Assembly: GCA_964588305.1 (NCBI GenBank)
Contig: CAZPOP010000013.1
Coordinates: 24,090-88,089 of the forward strand
DNA: 64,000 nt
Direction of reading: 5' to 3'
Origin: SM1-73 sp964588305
Lineage (GTDB): Bacteria; Zixibacteria; MSB-5A5; SM1-73
This document shows, in pieces, positions 15,738 to 23,905 of this stretch. The first letter of the stretch is position 1. The number at the start of each line of letters is the position of its first letter. Below the pieces are notes generated by a model. That model was not told the origin of the DNA, did no database searches, and worked only from the letters and a program-made list of their open reading frames with translations. The translations under genes and the position numbers were made by a program.

Positions 15738-16769
15738 TCACCTCGTCATTAGCGGAAAGAAATTCGTCGCCCTTCTCGCTCCACCAAGTGACCCCGGATG
15801 GGTTTTGAACCAGAGATTGTAAGGCTTATCCAGCGAGCCGCCGGAGATGTCTTTTGCGTTAGTGTCGATGGTCACAGTGTAGATTTCATCGGCTGTCAGA
15901 TCCGAATCCGGGTGAAAGGTCATATACGATTGGTTATTCCACCTGAACCATCCCGTCACTTCTTTCAATTCGGAATCCGCCATCTTGAATGCTAAAACCA
16001 CCGACTCGGCATTCATATCAGTGTTGAATCTAATGTACACGTCCGTAGATGTATCAACCCAGGTTTGCTTATTCTGCGGGTAAGCGTACGATATTCTAAC
16101 AGGCTCTGTGGTGAACGAAAACTCGTATGGCTCAGCTAGTCTTGTTCCTTGAGAATCTGACGCGACAGTGTCTATTTCAACCTGATAACGGGTATTGGTC
16201 GCTAACTGGTCTCTGGGTACGAAACGTAAATCAGTTGAACCAGACGCAAGTTCGGGCGGCCTATCGTCGTGCCAAAGAAACTCTCCTTCTACCTCTGGTT
16301 CCACATGAAAAACACTCTCAACAAGCGCTGCATTCATGTCTCTTCGAAAGCTGATCTCGATGTCTTCGCTTACGCTTACCTCCTCCGCTCCATCGAATGG
16401 CGAAACCGAAAGAATCAAATCGTGTACCGAAGCAAGGAAGAGACTATCCACGGAAACTGTCACCCCACCTGGCACCCATATCTTCTTATCCGAGTGGTAA
16501 TCTATGTATCCGTCGGCTTCTACCAGGAGGATATAAGTACCCGGGGGCAACTCCGTGAGCTCGAAATAACCGACGATGTCAATATGGGTCCAAGCGATCT
16601 CCATTCCCAGATAGGCGGTAACCTTTGCCTCGGACTCCGGAGGATACACAAACCCAACAATGGCACCCTTGTCACCTGAAGGATAGTAGTTGTTGGTTAT
16701 GCTTTTCTTGGAACAGTTGAAAAGCAGCAATGAACATATCGCAACGCAGATTAAAACCTGTCTTGTCAT
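15738..16769 (-). CDS. Lipoprotein with CarboxypepD-reg-like and two Ig-like (Big_5) domains
   Basis: The 343-residue protein starts with a lipoprotein-type signal peptide ending '..LLLFNC' (Cys19), then 'SKKSITNNYY'. Residues about 33-105 look like a carboxypeptidase-regulatory beta sandwich ('YFELTELPPGTYILLVEADGY'). Two Ig-like domains of the 'SP.DGAE.VSVSEDIEISFRRDMN' (Big_5) type follow, each ending '..EPYEFSFTTEP' or similar. It is probably anchored to the outer membrane and acts in adhesion or as a structural scaffold; no catalytic residues are visible. It is a paralogue of the upstream neighbour at 16835-18418, with the same lipobox, linker and domain order but two fewer Ig domains. 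AGGAGG precedes the ATG. Confidence 0.8.
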   Translation of the reverse strand: MTRQVLICVAICSLLLFNCSKKSITNNYYPSGDKGAIVGFVYPPESEAKVTAYLGMEIAWTHIDIVGYFELTELPPGTYILLVEADGYIDYHSDKKIWVPGGVTVSVDSLFLASVHDLILSVSPFDGAEEVSVSEDIEISFRRDMNAALVESVFHVEPEVEGEFLWHDDRPPELASGSTDLRFVPRDQLATNTRYQVEIDTVASDSQGTRLAEPYEFSFTTEPVRISYAYPQNKQTWVDTSTDVYIRFNTDMNAESVVLAFKMADSELKEVTGWFRWNNQSYMTFHPDSDLTADEIYTVTIDTNAKDISGGSLDKPYNLWFKTHPGSLGGARRATNFFPLMTR

Positions 16770-16834
16770 CTTTCGTAACCTCCTACCTTTGCAGGCCTGA
16801 AAAAGTGCTATCTCTCGTTTTTCAGTTCCTCAAA

Positions 16835-18418
16835 TCACTCTGAGCGGGTTTTGAACCAGAACGTATAAGCGTTCTCCAGAGAGGCGCCATAAATATCTTT
16901 CGCGGTCGTACCCATGGTTACGGTATACTTCTCATTAGGAGTCAGAATCAAATCCGGATAAAAGTTCATTTTTGCCAACTCGGACCAAGTAAACTCCCCC
17001 GTAACGGGCTCCGATTGGGAATCCACCATTTCAAAGGCCGAAACTGCCGATTCGATGTCCATACTAGTGTTGAAGTTGATTGAAACACTGGTGTGTTGTG
17101 AGACCCAAGTCTCTTGATTAGCTGGTTTGGTAGACGTTACTCTGAGGGGTTGTGTGGTGAAGGAAAACTTGTATGGCTCAGACAGTTTTGTTCCCTTTGT
17201 ATTTGACGCAGTGCTGTCTATTGTAACAGTATAGGTCTCACTGACTGCCAGGACTTCATTCGGACGAAAACCCAGCCGCTGTAGATTTTTCCAGCTAAAC
17301 TCCCCCTTTACCTCATTCAGTCCCGAATCTACCATCTTGAACGCCGAAATCACCGACTCCCCGTCCATGTCGGTGTTGAAATAGATCTGTATTTCGAAAT
17401 TAGGGACCACCCATGTTGCATTGTCGCTGGGGTAAGTATAGTCAATTCCTATAGCCTCGGTAGTGAATGAAAACTCATATGGCTCAGACAATCTTCCACC
17501 TTTGGTGTCTGATGCAGTCACGTCAATTGTTACAGTGTATGTTTCACTGACGTCCAGAGTCAAGTCTGGATTGAAGTGCATGGATCGCAGATCATACCAG
17601 GTAAACTCCCCCGTCACATCATTCAGCTCATAGTCTACCATCTTGAAGGCTAAGACTGTTGACTCTGCGTCCATGTAAGTATTGAAATAGACGTAAATGT
17701 TAGTGCCTGGAGAAACACCGGTTTCTTCATCTCTCGGACTGGTTGACGTTATTCTGATTGGCTCTGTGGCGAAAGAAAACTCGTATGGTTCATATTGCTT
17801 TATCCCAGCAGTATCTGCCGCGGTGGTATCGATCCTCCCCTCATAGACTGTATTAGCCGCGAAGTAATCGTCTGGTCTATATCTCAACTCAAATGGTCCA
17901 TGCTCGGGACGTTCATACCACGAAAACGCCCCTTCCACCGGCGGCTCAATCTGAAAGGCTTTTTCAGCGCTCTCTCTGTCCATCTTTCTGCGGAAGCTGA
18001 TTCTGATTTGTTGTCCCAGCCCTACTCCTTCAGCTCCATCACCTGGGTAAACCGAACTAATCAAATCGCGTATCGAAGTAAGAAAAATCGTGTCCGCTAC
18101 TGCCGTTGCTCCGTCGGCCACTTCTATGTAAGGTTTGCTGCAATACTCGTTGTATCCTTCAGCTTGCACCACCAGCGAGAAGGTTCCCGCGGGTAAACCA
18201 GTAAGCTTGTAATAGCCTTTTTCGTCAATTTGAGTTGATGCTACCTCTATTCCCATATAGGCCGAGACCTTCGCGTTCGATCCAGCAGGACTCACGATCC
18301 CAACGATGGCTCCTCCTTCACCAGGTGTGGAATAATAGTTGTTGGTTGTGCTCTTTTTTGTACAGCTGAGAATCAGCAGCGAAAATATCGCTCCGAAGGT
18401 CAGGAGCTTTTTCATCAT
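16835..18418 (-). CDS. Lipoprotein with CarboxypepD-reg-like and four Ig-like (Big_5) domains
   Basis: The 527-residue paralogue of the next gene has a signal peptide ending in the good lipobox 'LLILSC' (Cys19) and then 'TKKSTTNNYY'. A regulatory-type beta sandwich ('YYKLTGLPAGTFSLVVQAEGY') comes next, then four Big_5-like Ig domains of about 100 residues. The last three are close copies sharing 'FNT.MD.ES ... AFKMVD' and 'YTVTID.TASDTKG..LSEPYEFSFTT'. The gene pair is a tandem duplication followed by internal domain gain or loss. A surface role (adhesion, matrix) is inferred from architecture. GGAGGT lies just upstream of the start, where an ATG four bases earlier is an alternative. The pair splits dnaK from dnaJ. 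Confidence 0.8.
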   Translation of the reverse strand: MMKKLLTFGAIFSLLILSCTKKSTTNNYYSTPGEGGAIVGIVSPAGSNAKVSAYMGIEVASTQIDEKGYYKLTGLPAGTFSLVVQAEGYNEYCSKPYIEVADGATAVADTIFLTSIRDLISSVYPGDGAEGVGLGQQIRISFRRKMDRESAEKAFQIEPPVEGAFSWYERPEHGPFELRYRPDDYFAANTVYEGRIDTTAADTAGIKQYEPYEFSFATEPIRITSTSPRDEETGVSPGTNIYVYFNTYMDAESTVLAFKMVDYELNDVTGEFTWYDLRSMHFNPDLTLDVSETYTVTIDVTASDTKGGRLSEPYEFSFTTEAIGIDYTYPSDNATWVVPNFEIQIYFNTDMDGESVISAFKMVDSGLNEVKGEFSWKNLQRLGFRPNEVLAVSETYTVTIDSTASNTKGTKLSEPYKFSFTTQPLRVTSTKPANQETWVSQHTSVSINFNTSMDIESAVSAFEMVDSQSEPVTGEFTWSELAKMNFYPDLILTPNEKYTVTMGTTAKDIYGASLENAYTFWFKTRSE

Positions 18419-18820
18419 CCATTACCTCCAATTTTAGGCTTTCTGCCTATTGAATTCAAAATTCAATCATTCTTGAATTGTCTTCCTCGGCTTAATAGCC
18501 CGTCTATCTGTCCTGCGCATCGACAATGGAACATACTCTGGTCGATATGCCCATCACATCAATCACAAAACCAAACCATTCTAAAGGAAATAGTCCACTT
18601 GCTAATATAGCATGGAATGGAAAAATGGCAAGAAAAAAGTACGATTACACACGGCAAGGGAAACAGACTGTGAGGAATGCTGGAAAAGGACGGTCCAAAG
18701 GAACCCCACGACTGACAGGTTCGCTGTGCGTGAACGAACAGCTGCGGTTCAGAGTTTCAACCCTGCCCTATGGACAAGAAGCAATCCCATAGAGGTGGGA
18801 ATTCATCCCGCCCGAAACAG

Positions 18821-18848
18821 CCAACACCTAACTTAAGTTAGGTGCTGG
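18821..18848. repeat. CACCTAACTTAAGTTAGGTG palindrome
   Basis: A perfect 20-base palindrome (18825-18844) extends to CCA/TGG beyond one mismatch. A nearly identical palindrome lies between nuoJ and nuoK at 30367-30390. Confidence 0.7.
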
Positions 18849-18905
18849 TCTTTTCACCACATCATTTAGCTTTGCTCGACGCAAACAACTCAACTGTTTG
18901 TACAA

Positions 18906-18937
18906 GTGGCGCGGGTTAAACTTGAAACCTGCGCCAC
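18906..18937. repeat. Second copy of the GTGGCGC hairpin
   Basis: A 12-bp stem (one G-T pair) with an 8-base loop. The arms match those of the terminator hairpin at 15632-15663 except for one base in the left arm, and the loop sequence differs. Confidence 0.65.
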
Positions 18938-19096
18938 GCTTATCTTCAACTTCCAATGGGCTTAACGAGTTAAGGCGTCAGCCTATTACTAAAATCCTTA
19001 AGGGTTTACCGTAAACGGATAAACTCCTTTTCTATTGTATCGTGATTCTGCAATCCCGATACCTTCCGATCCTTTTAATCCGCTCAATCCGCTAAC

Positions 19097-21025
19097 CTAC
19101 TTATCATCCACCACCTCAAAGTCGGCGTCTACTGCGCCTTCTTTCCCTTTCTCCTCTTTCTTCTCTTCGTTCTTCTCCTCTTTTAGCGGTGGTTCCTGTG
19201 CGCCTGCCTGCTGCTGTTGCTGTGCGGCAGTTTGTTTATACATCTCCTCAGCGATCTTATGGGAGGCCTGCATCAGCTCGTCAATTGACTTGTTGATCTC
19301 ATCGGCACTCTCTCCCCGCATCGTCTCCTTAACCTTTTCGATTTTCTCCTCGATGTTCTTTTTCTCGTCCGCGGAGACTTTATCCCCGTAATCCTTCAAA
19401 GTCTTTTCGGTAGTATAGACCACCTGATCTGCCTTGTTTCGCGCCTCCACCAGAGCTCTTTTCTTCTTATCTTCGTCTGAATGTGCCTCCGAATCCTTCA
19501 CCATCTTCTTGATTTCTTCCTCGGAAAGCCTGCTGGATACTTCAATCTTTATGCTCTGCTCTTTTCCCGTGCCCAAATCCTTGGCTGAGACGTGGACTAT
19601 GCCGTTGGCATCGATATCGAAGGCGACCTCTATTTGGGGCATTCCTCTTGGTGCCGGTGGAATTCCGACCAGATCGAATCTTCCCAAAGTGCGGTTGTCC
19701 AGAGCCATGTCGCGCTCACCTTGCAGAACGTGAATGCTCACCGCCGGCTGATTGTCTGCGGCGGTGGAGAAAATCTGGCTCTTCTTGCTGGGGATAGTGG
19801 TATTCCTTTCGATCAATCTGGTCATAACTCCGCCTAAAGTCTCGATTCCCAGAGAGAGGGGAGTAATGTCCAACAAAATCACGTCTTTTGCTTCTCCGGA
19901 TAAGATTCCCCCCTGAATAGCTGCTCCGACGGCCACCACCTCATCCGGATTGACACCCTTATGAGGTTCCCTGCCGAATAGATTCTTCACCACCTCTTGA
20001 ACTTTGGGCATCCTGGTCTGCCCACCGACTAAGATAACCTCGTTTATGTCCTCAGGAGACAACTTGGCATCCGCCAATGCCTTTTTGCAGGGTCCCACAA
20101 CTCTCTGGACCAAATCATCCACCAATTGCTCCAGTTTCGCCCGGGTCAAGGTCAAATCCAAGTGTCGTGGTCCGCTGGAATCTGCGGTGATGAAGGGCAG
20201 ATTTATATTGGTCTGCAGGGTGGTGGAAAGCTCACACTTTGCTTTTTCTGCCGCTTCCTTCAATCGCTGCAGCGCCATCGAATCTTTTCTGAGATCAATT
20301 CCATATTGTCTCTTGAACTCATCCGCCATCCAGTCGATTACTCTTTGATCGAAGTCGTCCCCACCCAGATGAGTATCCCCATTGGTCGACCTCACCTCGA
20401 ACACGCCTTCGCCCAGCTCCAGAATGGAGACATCAAAGGTTCCCCCACCCAGATCGAAAACCGCAATCTTCTCGTCTTTCTTTTTCTCCAGACCATAGGC
20501 CAAGGAGGCTGCAGTGGGCTCGTTAATGATTCTCAAAACTTCCAATCCGGCGATCCTGCCTGCATCCTTGGTGGCTTGTCTCTGGGAATCATTGAAATAT
20601 GCGGGAACCGTGACCACCGCCTGAGTCACCTTCTCACCCAAATATTCCTCTGCGGTCTTTCTCATGGACTGCAATATCATGGCAGAGATTTCAGGAGGAG
20701 CGTAATCCTTATCCCCTATTTTCACCCGCACGTCTCCGTTGGGAGCTTCCACGATTTTGTAGGGGACCAACTTCTCTTCCTCAAGAACCTCCTGATGCCT
20801 TCTACCCATGAATCTCTTTATGGAGAACACCGTATTTTCAGGGTTGGTGATGGCCTGCCTTTTCGCCACCTGCCCCACCAACCTCTCGCCGGTCTTGGTG
20901 AATGCCACGACCGACGGAGTAGTCCTCATTCCCTCCGGATTTGCTATAACTTTGGCTTCACCTGCCTCCATAACTGCCACGCAGGAATTGGTCGTTCCTA
21001 AATCTATTCCGATTACTTTTGCCAT
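19097..21025 (-). CDS. dnaK: Chaperone DnaK (Hsp70)
   Basis: The 642-residue Hsp70 is full length. It has the phosphate-1 loop 'GIDLGTTNSCVAVMEAG', 'VTVPAYFNDSQRQATKDAGRIAGLEVLRIINEPTAASLAYG', 'AVFDLGGGTFDVSILE' and 'EVILVGGQTRMPKVQEVV'. A linker 'DVILLDITPLSLGIETLGG', a substrate-binding domain, and a charged tail ending 'DADFEVVDDK' follow. It binds unfolded proteins in an ATP cycle driven by DnaJ and GrpE. AGGAGGT precedes the ATG. It is the last gene of the hrcA-grpE-...-dnaK operon, with two small genes between grpE and dnaK, and it is separated from dnaJ. Confidence 0.98.
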   Translation of the reverse strand: MAKVIGIDLGTTNSCVAVMEAGEAKVIANPEGMRTTPSVVAFTKTGERLVGQVAKRQAITNPENTVFSIKRFMGRRHQEVLEEEKLVPYKIVEAPNGDVRVKIGDKDYAPPEISAMILQSMRKTAEEYLGEKVTQAVVTVPAYFNDSQRQATKDAGRIAGLEVLRIINEPTAASLAYGLEKKKDEKIAVFDLGGGTFDVSILELGEGVFEVRSTNGDTHLGGDDFDQRVIDWMADEFKRQYGIDLRKDSMALQRLKEAAEKAKCELSTTLQTNINLPFITADSSGPRHLDLTLTRAKLEQLVDDLVQRVVGPCKKALADAKLSPEDINEVILVGGQTRMPKVQEVVKNLFGREPHKGVNPDEVVAVGAAIQGGILSGEAKDVILLDITPLSLGIETLGGVMTRLIERNTTIPSKKSQIFSTAADNQPAVSIHVLQGERDMALDNRTLGRFDLVGIPPAPRGMPQIEVAFDIDANGIVHVSAKDLGTGKEQSIKIEVSSRLSEEEIKKMVKDSEAHSDEDKKKRALVEARNKADQVVYTTEKTLKDYGDKVSADEKKNIEEKIEKVKETMRGESADEINKSIDELMQASHKIAEEMYKQTAAQQQQQAGAQEPPLKEEKNEEKKEEKGKEGAVDADFEVVDDK

Positions 21026-21060
21026 TTATGTTACCTCCTGATTTCGAATCGAACCTGTAC

Positions 21061-21585
21061 TTAATAACTTAAAGGGTCTAATGTTTTTTCTTCACTTCGT
21101 TGAACGGTCTCGTTTATGTCGAAAAATTCTAACCAAATACCAACAGCAATAATCGAACCTAAATGTATCCCGTTAAGGGCTAGACTTTCTGGAATCTCTG
21201 AATTCTTGATTTGTCCGTCGCCAAACACAAAGGCGTCGTGGACGGGGTCATTTCTCTTCAGCATCACTTCAAATGTCTTTCTAATCTCCTTTGGTCCTTT
21301 TTCTGGATGATTCTTGTACCACCATTTCATAACGAGCTCTTTAGCCCGTATAGGGTTTGTCCCCAAATTCCATATGGTAATAGGGATTTCGAATCCTTGG
21401 CTGGAATGACTCGGTCGTCTAACCTGGATGTCTATAAGCGGACTGATCCTGGTTTCATAGTCTTTGACCATGACGTCTGCCATTCTTTTGGTATCATCTG
21501 CTAGTCTTTTTGTATGTCGCATGTATTTAAATGTAACCACCACCAATGCAACTGCGATGACTATGCTTGTTATGTTTAAAATCAT
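21061..21585 (-). CDS. Membrane-anchored protein of unknown function inside the heat-shock operon
   Basis: The 174-residue protein has one N-terminal transmembrane helix (about residues 2-20, 'ILNITSIVIAVALVVVTF'). A short amphipathic region with repeated 'RLADDTKRMAD' follows, then a soluble beta-rich domain ('ISPLIDIQVRRPSHSSQGFEIPITIWNLGTNPIRAKELVMKWWY'). This 'helix plus Ig-like soluble domain' plan is common in uncharacterised proteins that sit beside ion-channel or defence genes. I do not recognise a named family. It sits 35 bases upstream of dnaK on the same strand, so it should be co-transcribed. The Shine-Dalgarno is weak. It may be a later insertion into the operon. Confidence 0.55.
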   Translation of the reverse strand: MILNITSIVIAVALVVVTFKYMRHTKRLADDTKRMADVMVKDYETRISPLIDIQVRRPSHSSQGFEIPITIWNLGTNPIRAKELVMKWWYKNHPEKGPKEIRKTFEVMLKRNDPVHDAFVFGDGQIKNSEIPESLALNGIHLGSIIAVGIWLEFFDINETVQRSEEKTLDPLSY

Positions 21586-21642
21586 TTGCCTATCTTTTAG
21601 AATAAAACGTCGCGGTTGCTTCAGAACGCCTTGCCCGGGCTG

Positions 21643-21873
21643 TCAGGTACACAGCTCTTTTTTCACACTCTCCCAATTTTCGGTCTTCCCCTCTTCCACT
21701 TCCTTTTTCCCCTTTTTCCAAGCTGACATAAGCTTCTTGTCTTTAAGAACTTCTTCTGTCGCCTCCCATTCTTCCTTTTCCTGAAGGAACTTCATGAAGG
21801 TAATAGTCTCTTTCAACTTTTCTTCAGGCAAACTGTCCAGTAGTTCTTTGGCCACTTTTTTGATAGTACTCAT
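21643..21873 (-). CDS. Small antitoxin-like protein coupled to grpE
   Basis: The 76-residue charged helical protein ('LLDSLPEEKLKETITFMKFLQEKEE', then 'DKKLMSAWKKGKKEVEEGKTENWESVKKEL') resembles small RelB/DUF2281-like antitoxins. Its second half, of the 'LM..W..G..E...G....WE..K.EL' type, is the usual toxin-binding tail. No recognisable toxin (RelE, PIN, HicA) follows; the next gene is the membrane protein at 21061. Its ATG overlaps the grpE stop in an ATGA (21870-21873), and GGAGGAG lies upstream inside grpE, so translation should be coupled. It could be an orphan antitoxin or a small heat-shock-linked regulator. The family assignment is moderate. Confidence 0.6.
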   Translation of the reverse strand: MSTIKKVAKELLDSLPEEKLKETITFMKFLQEKEEWEATEEVLKDKKLMSAWKKGKKEVEEGKTENWESVKKELCT

Positions 21874-22514
21874 GAGTTCTTCTCCTCCTTCGGCTTTCCT
21901 TTGGAAACCACCACCTTTGAGGCCCTCAGTAGTCTATCGTTGAGCATATATCCTTTGCTAATCTCATCCATTATGATTCCTTCTTCGTATTCATCACTTT
22001 CCGCCTGGGTGACCGCCTCGTGAAAGTTTGGATCAAAGGGCTTGCCCAAAGCCTCGATTTCTTTTAAGCCTTCTTTGGTCAGAATCTCCTTCATATGACT
22101 ATGAATAAGCTCCACTCCTTTATGAAAGCTCTCATAATCATCTGACGTTTTTTTGGAAATCCCGCCTTTGGCGGGGGCAGAGTCCAGAGCGCGCTGGAAG
22201 TTGTCCAACGTGTCCAGAAGCTGGAGCATTAAGTTCTCATTAGCATTCTTGATCAGATAGCCGAATTCTTTGGCCATCCTCTTTTTGTAGTTGTCAAACT
22301 CTGCTGCTAATCGGAGGAGCCTGTCCTCCAACTCTTTGGCTTGCTCCTCGCTTTTGGCAAGTCTTTCCTTTAAGAGATCAATCTGAGTCGGTTCTTTCGC
22401 CGGCTCTTCGGCTTTCTCAACTACCTCCAGCGGCCCGTCCGGACTTTTATCTTTTTTCTTTTTTTCTTTTCCGGTCGGGTGAGATTCTTTGGATTGTCTC
22501 TTGTCTTCGTGCAA
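21870..22514 (-). CDS. grpE: Nucleotide exchange factor GrpE
   Basis: The 214-residue protein has a charged, Lys/Glu-rich N-terminus and a long coiled coil (about residues 45-110). The GrpE core reads 'LLDTLDNFQRALDS', 'FHKGVELIHSHMKEILTKEGLKEIEALGKPFDPNFHEAVTQ' and 'GYMLNDRLLRASKVVVSKG'. It releases ADP from DnaK. The start appears to be a TTG at 22514, eight bases after a strong AAGGAGGAG; no ATG fits that site better. It follows hrcA by about 70 bases and overlaps the next small gene. Confidence 0.95.
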   Translation of the reverse strand: MHEDKRQSKESHPTGKEKKKKDKSPDGPLEVVEKAEEPAKEPTQIDLLKERLAKSEEQAKELEDRLLRLAAEFDNYKKRMAKEFGYLIKNANENLMLQLLDTLDNFQRALDSAPAKGGISKKTSDDYESFHKGVELIHSHMKEILTKEGLKEIEALGKPFDPNFHEAVTQAESDEYEEGIIMDEISKGYMLNDRLLRASKVVVSKGKPKEEKNS

Positions 22515-22582
22515 TTGAATATCTCCTCCTTGATTTTCTTTTGACAGGAGCAGCCTCTCCCCTTACACCACAGACGGTGATG

Positions 22583-23614
22583 CTACTTGGACAGGATATC
22601 GCTCAAAAGCTTGGCAGTGTAATCCACCAGCGACACCAGCTTAGCGTACCTCATTCGGGTAGGGCCTATTACGCCTATGGTTCCTGCTACTTTCCCTGCC
22701 TTGTAGGACGAGGTAACCAGGCTGCAAGATTGCATCTCCCCCCTTTCCATCTCCTTGCCTATGGTGATGGTGATTCCATTCTTAATTCCCTTAGCTGAGA
22801 CCAGCTCAGCCAAAATCCTTTTTTCCTCGATGAGCTCTATCAAGCTTCTCAGTTTGTCCCTGTCCTTGAATTCAGGCTGATCCACGATGTTGGTGGTTCC
22901 TCCCAGATGAACCTGTTCGGTCTCGGGAAAATTCAAAAGATTCTCGCTCGACTCCAGAAAAACCCTGATCAATTTTGGATCAGCAGTCGAAACCTCCTTT
23001 AACCTCTGCTCCATGGAACCCTTGATCTCTCCGAGAGTCAGCCCGCACAGTCTCTCATTCAAGATGCTCGCTGTTTTTTCCAACGTCTCGGTTTGTAGGC
23101 TGGATTCCGCTTCGAGCAAAACTGTCCTGATCAACCCATGTTTTACCGCCATGACCACCAGAATTTTCTTCTCTGCCACCGGGATCAAATTGATGCGGGA
23201 CAGAACGCCCTGGTCGAATCGGGGTGCAATGGTCACACCCAGCTGATTGGAAATCAATCCCAGAACTCGAGAGGTTTGATCCAGAAGATCCTCCACCGCC
23301 GCATAATCGACCATTATCTCACTATTGATCTGTTTCTCCTCGGAAGAAGTCAATTCCTCCGGTTCTATCATGCTGTCCACATAGAGTCTATATCCCTTGT
23401 CCGTGGGAACTCTTCCCGCAGAGACATGGGGATGGGTGACCAAACCCATCTCCTCTAGATCCTGCATGGTATTTCTGATAGTGGCTGGACTTACCCCCAA
23501 CTCGAATTTGCAGGCGATCAACCTGGAACCTACCGGCTTAGCTGTGGCTATGTAATAGTCAATCAAGGACTGAAGGACGGCCTTTTCCCTTCGGGTCAAA
23601 TTCTCAAAAGCCAT
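22583..23614 (-). CDS. hrcA: Heat-inducible transcription repressor HrcA
   Basis: The 343-residue HrcA has an N-terminal winged helix ('LTRREKAVLQSLIDYYIATAKPVGSRLIACKF ... VSPATIRNTMQDLEEMGLVTHPHVSAGRVPTDKGYRLYVD'), a GAF-like dimerisation domain, and the C-terminal 'GTIGVIGPTRMRYAKLVSLVDYTAKLL' typical of the family. It represses class I heat-shock genes by binding CIRCE and needs GroEL to fold. A CIRCE operator sits just upstream (23661-23687), so hrcA, grpE and dnaK are probably autoregulated together. Confidence 0.97.
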   Translation of the reverse strand: MAFENLTRREKAVLQSLIDYYIATAKPVGSRLIACKFELGVSPATIRNTMQDLEEMGLVTHPHVSAGRVPTDKGYRLYVDSMIEPEELTSSEEKQINSEIMVDYAAVEDLLDQTSRVLGLISNQLGVTIAPRFDQGVLSRINLIPVAEKKILVVMAVKHGLIRTVLLEAESSLQTETLEKTASILNERLCGLTLGEIKGSMEQRLKEVSTADPKLIRVFLESSENLLNFPETEQVHLGGTTNIVDQPEFKDRDKLRSLIELIEEKRILAELVSAKGIKNGITITIGKEMERGEMQSCSLVTSSYKAGKVAGTIGVIGPTRMRYAKLVSLVDYTAKLLSDILSK

Positions 23615-23660
23615 TTCTTTTCCTCATAAGTTTTTTGTATTCAGCAGATTAGCCTCTCCC

Positions 23661-23687
23661 TTAGCAGTTTGAACCCAAGAGTGCTAA
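23661..23687 (-). promoter_or_regulatory. CIRCE operator (HrcA binding site)
   Basis: TTAGCAGTT (23661-23669), nine bases, then GAGTGCTAA (23679-23687). The consensus is TTAGCACTC-N9-GAGTGCTAA. One arm is perfect and the other differs in three of nine bases. It lies immediately after the -10 box of the hrcA promoter, where bound HrcA would block initiation. Confidence 0.88.
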
Positions 23688-23696
23688 CCATTTGAG

Positions 23697-23725
23697 AAAA
23701 TAGTCTGACTATTCTGCTTTGTCAA
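23697..23725 (-). promoter_or_regulatory. Sigma-70 promoter of the hrcA-grpE-dnaK operon
   Basis: On the minus strand TTGACA (23720-23725), 17 bases, then TATTTT (23697-23702). The predicted start of transcription falls at the edge of the CIRCE element. Confidence 0.75.
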
Positions 23726-23905
23726 GCCTAAAATTGGAGAACGCTTTCACCATATAATAATTATTCGTAAGAATTCTGTGCAGGATTTGCGTTTTCATTG
23801 ATATTGCTTCCACACCAAATATTTCTTAACTTTATTCAACTGAGCGCAAGGAGCAACAGATTCGTGGTATCTAACTGAGTTTGAATTGAGCGCCAGAATA
23901 TCAAC

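Larger units (their letters stand above)
18419..19096. other. Intergenic region downstream of dnaK with two hairpin repeats
   Basis: No gene is supported in 678 bases. An 88-codon plus-strand frame (18526-18792) lacks family features. The stretch holds a palindrome (18821-18848), a GTGGCGC hairpin (18906-18937) and AATCCGCT iterons just after the dnaK stop (19070-19096). Confidence 0.6.

Noticed and set aside
18526..18792. 88-codon plus-strand frame upstream of the dnaK end
   Set aside because: No ribosome binding site, no recognisable motif, and it overlaps repeat-rich intergenic DNA.
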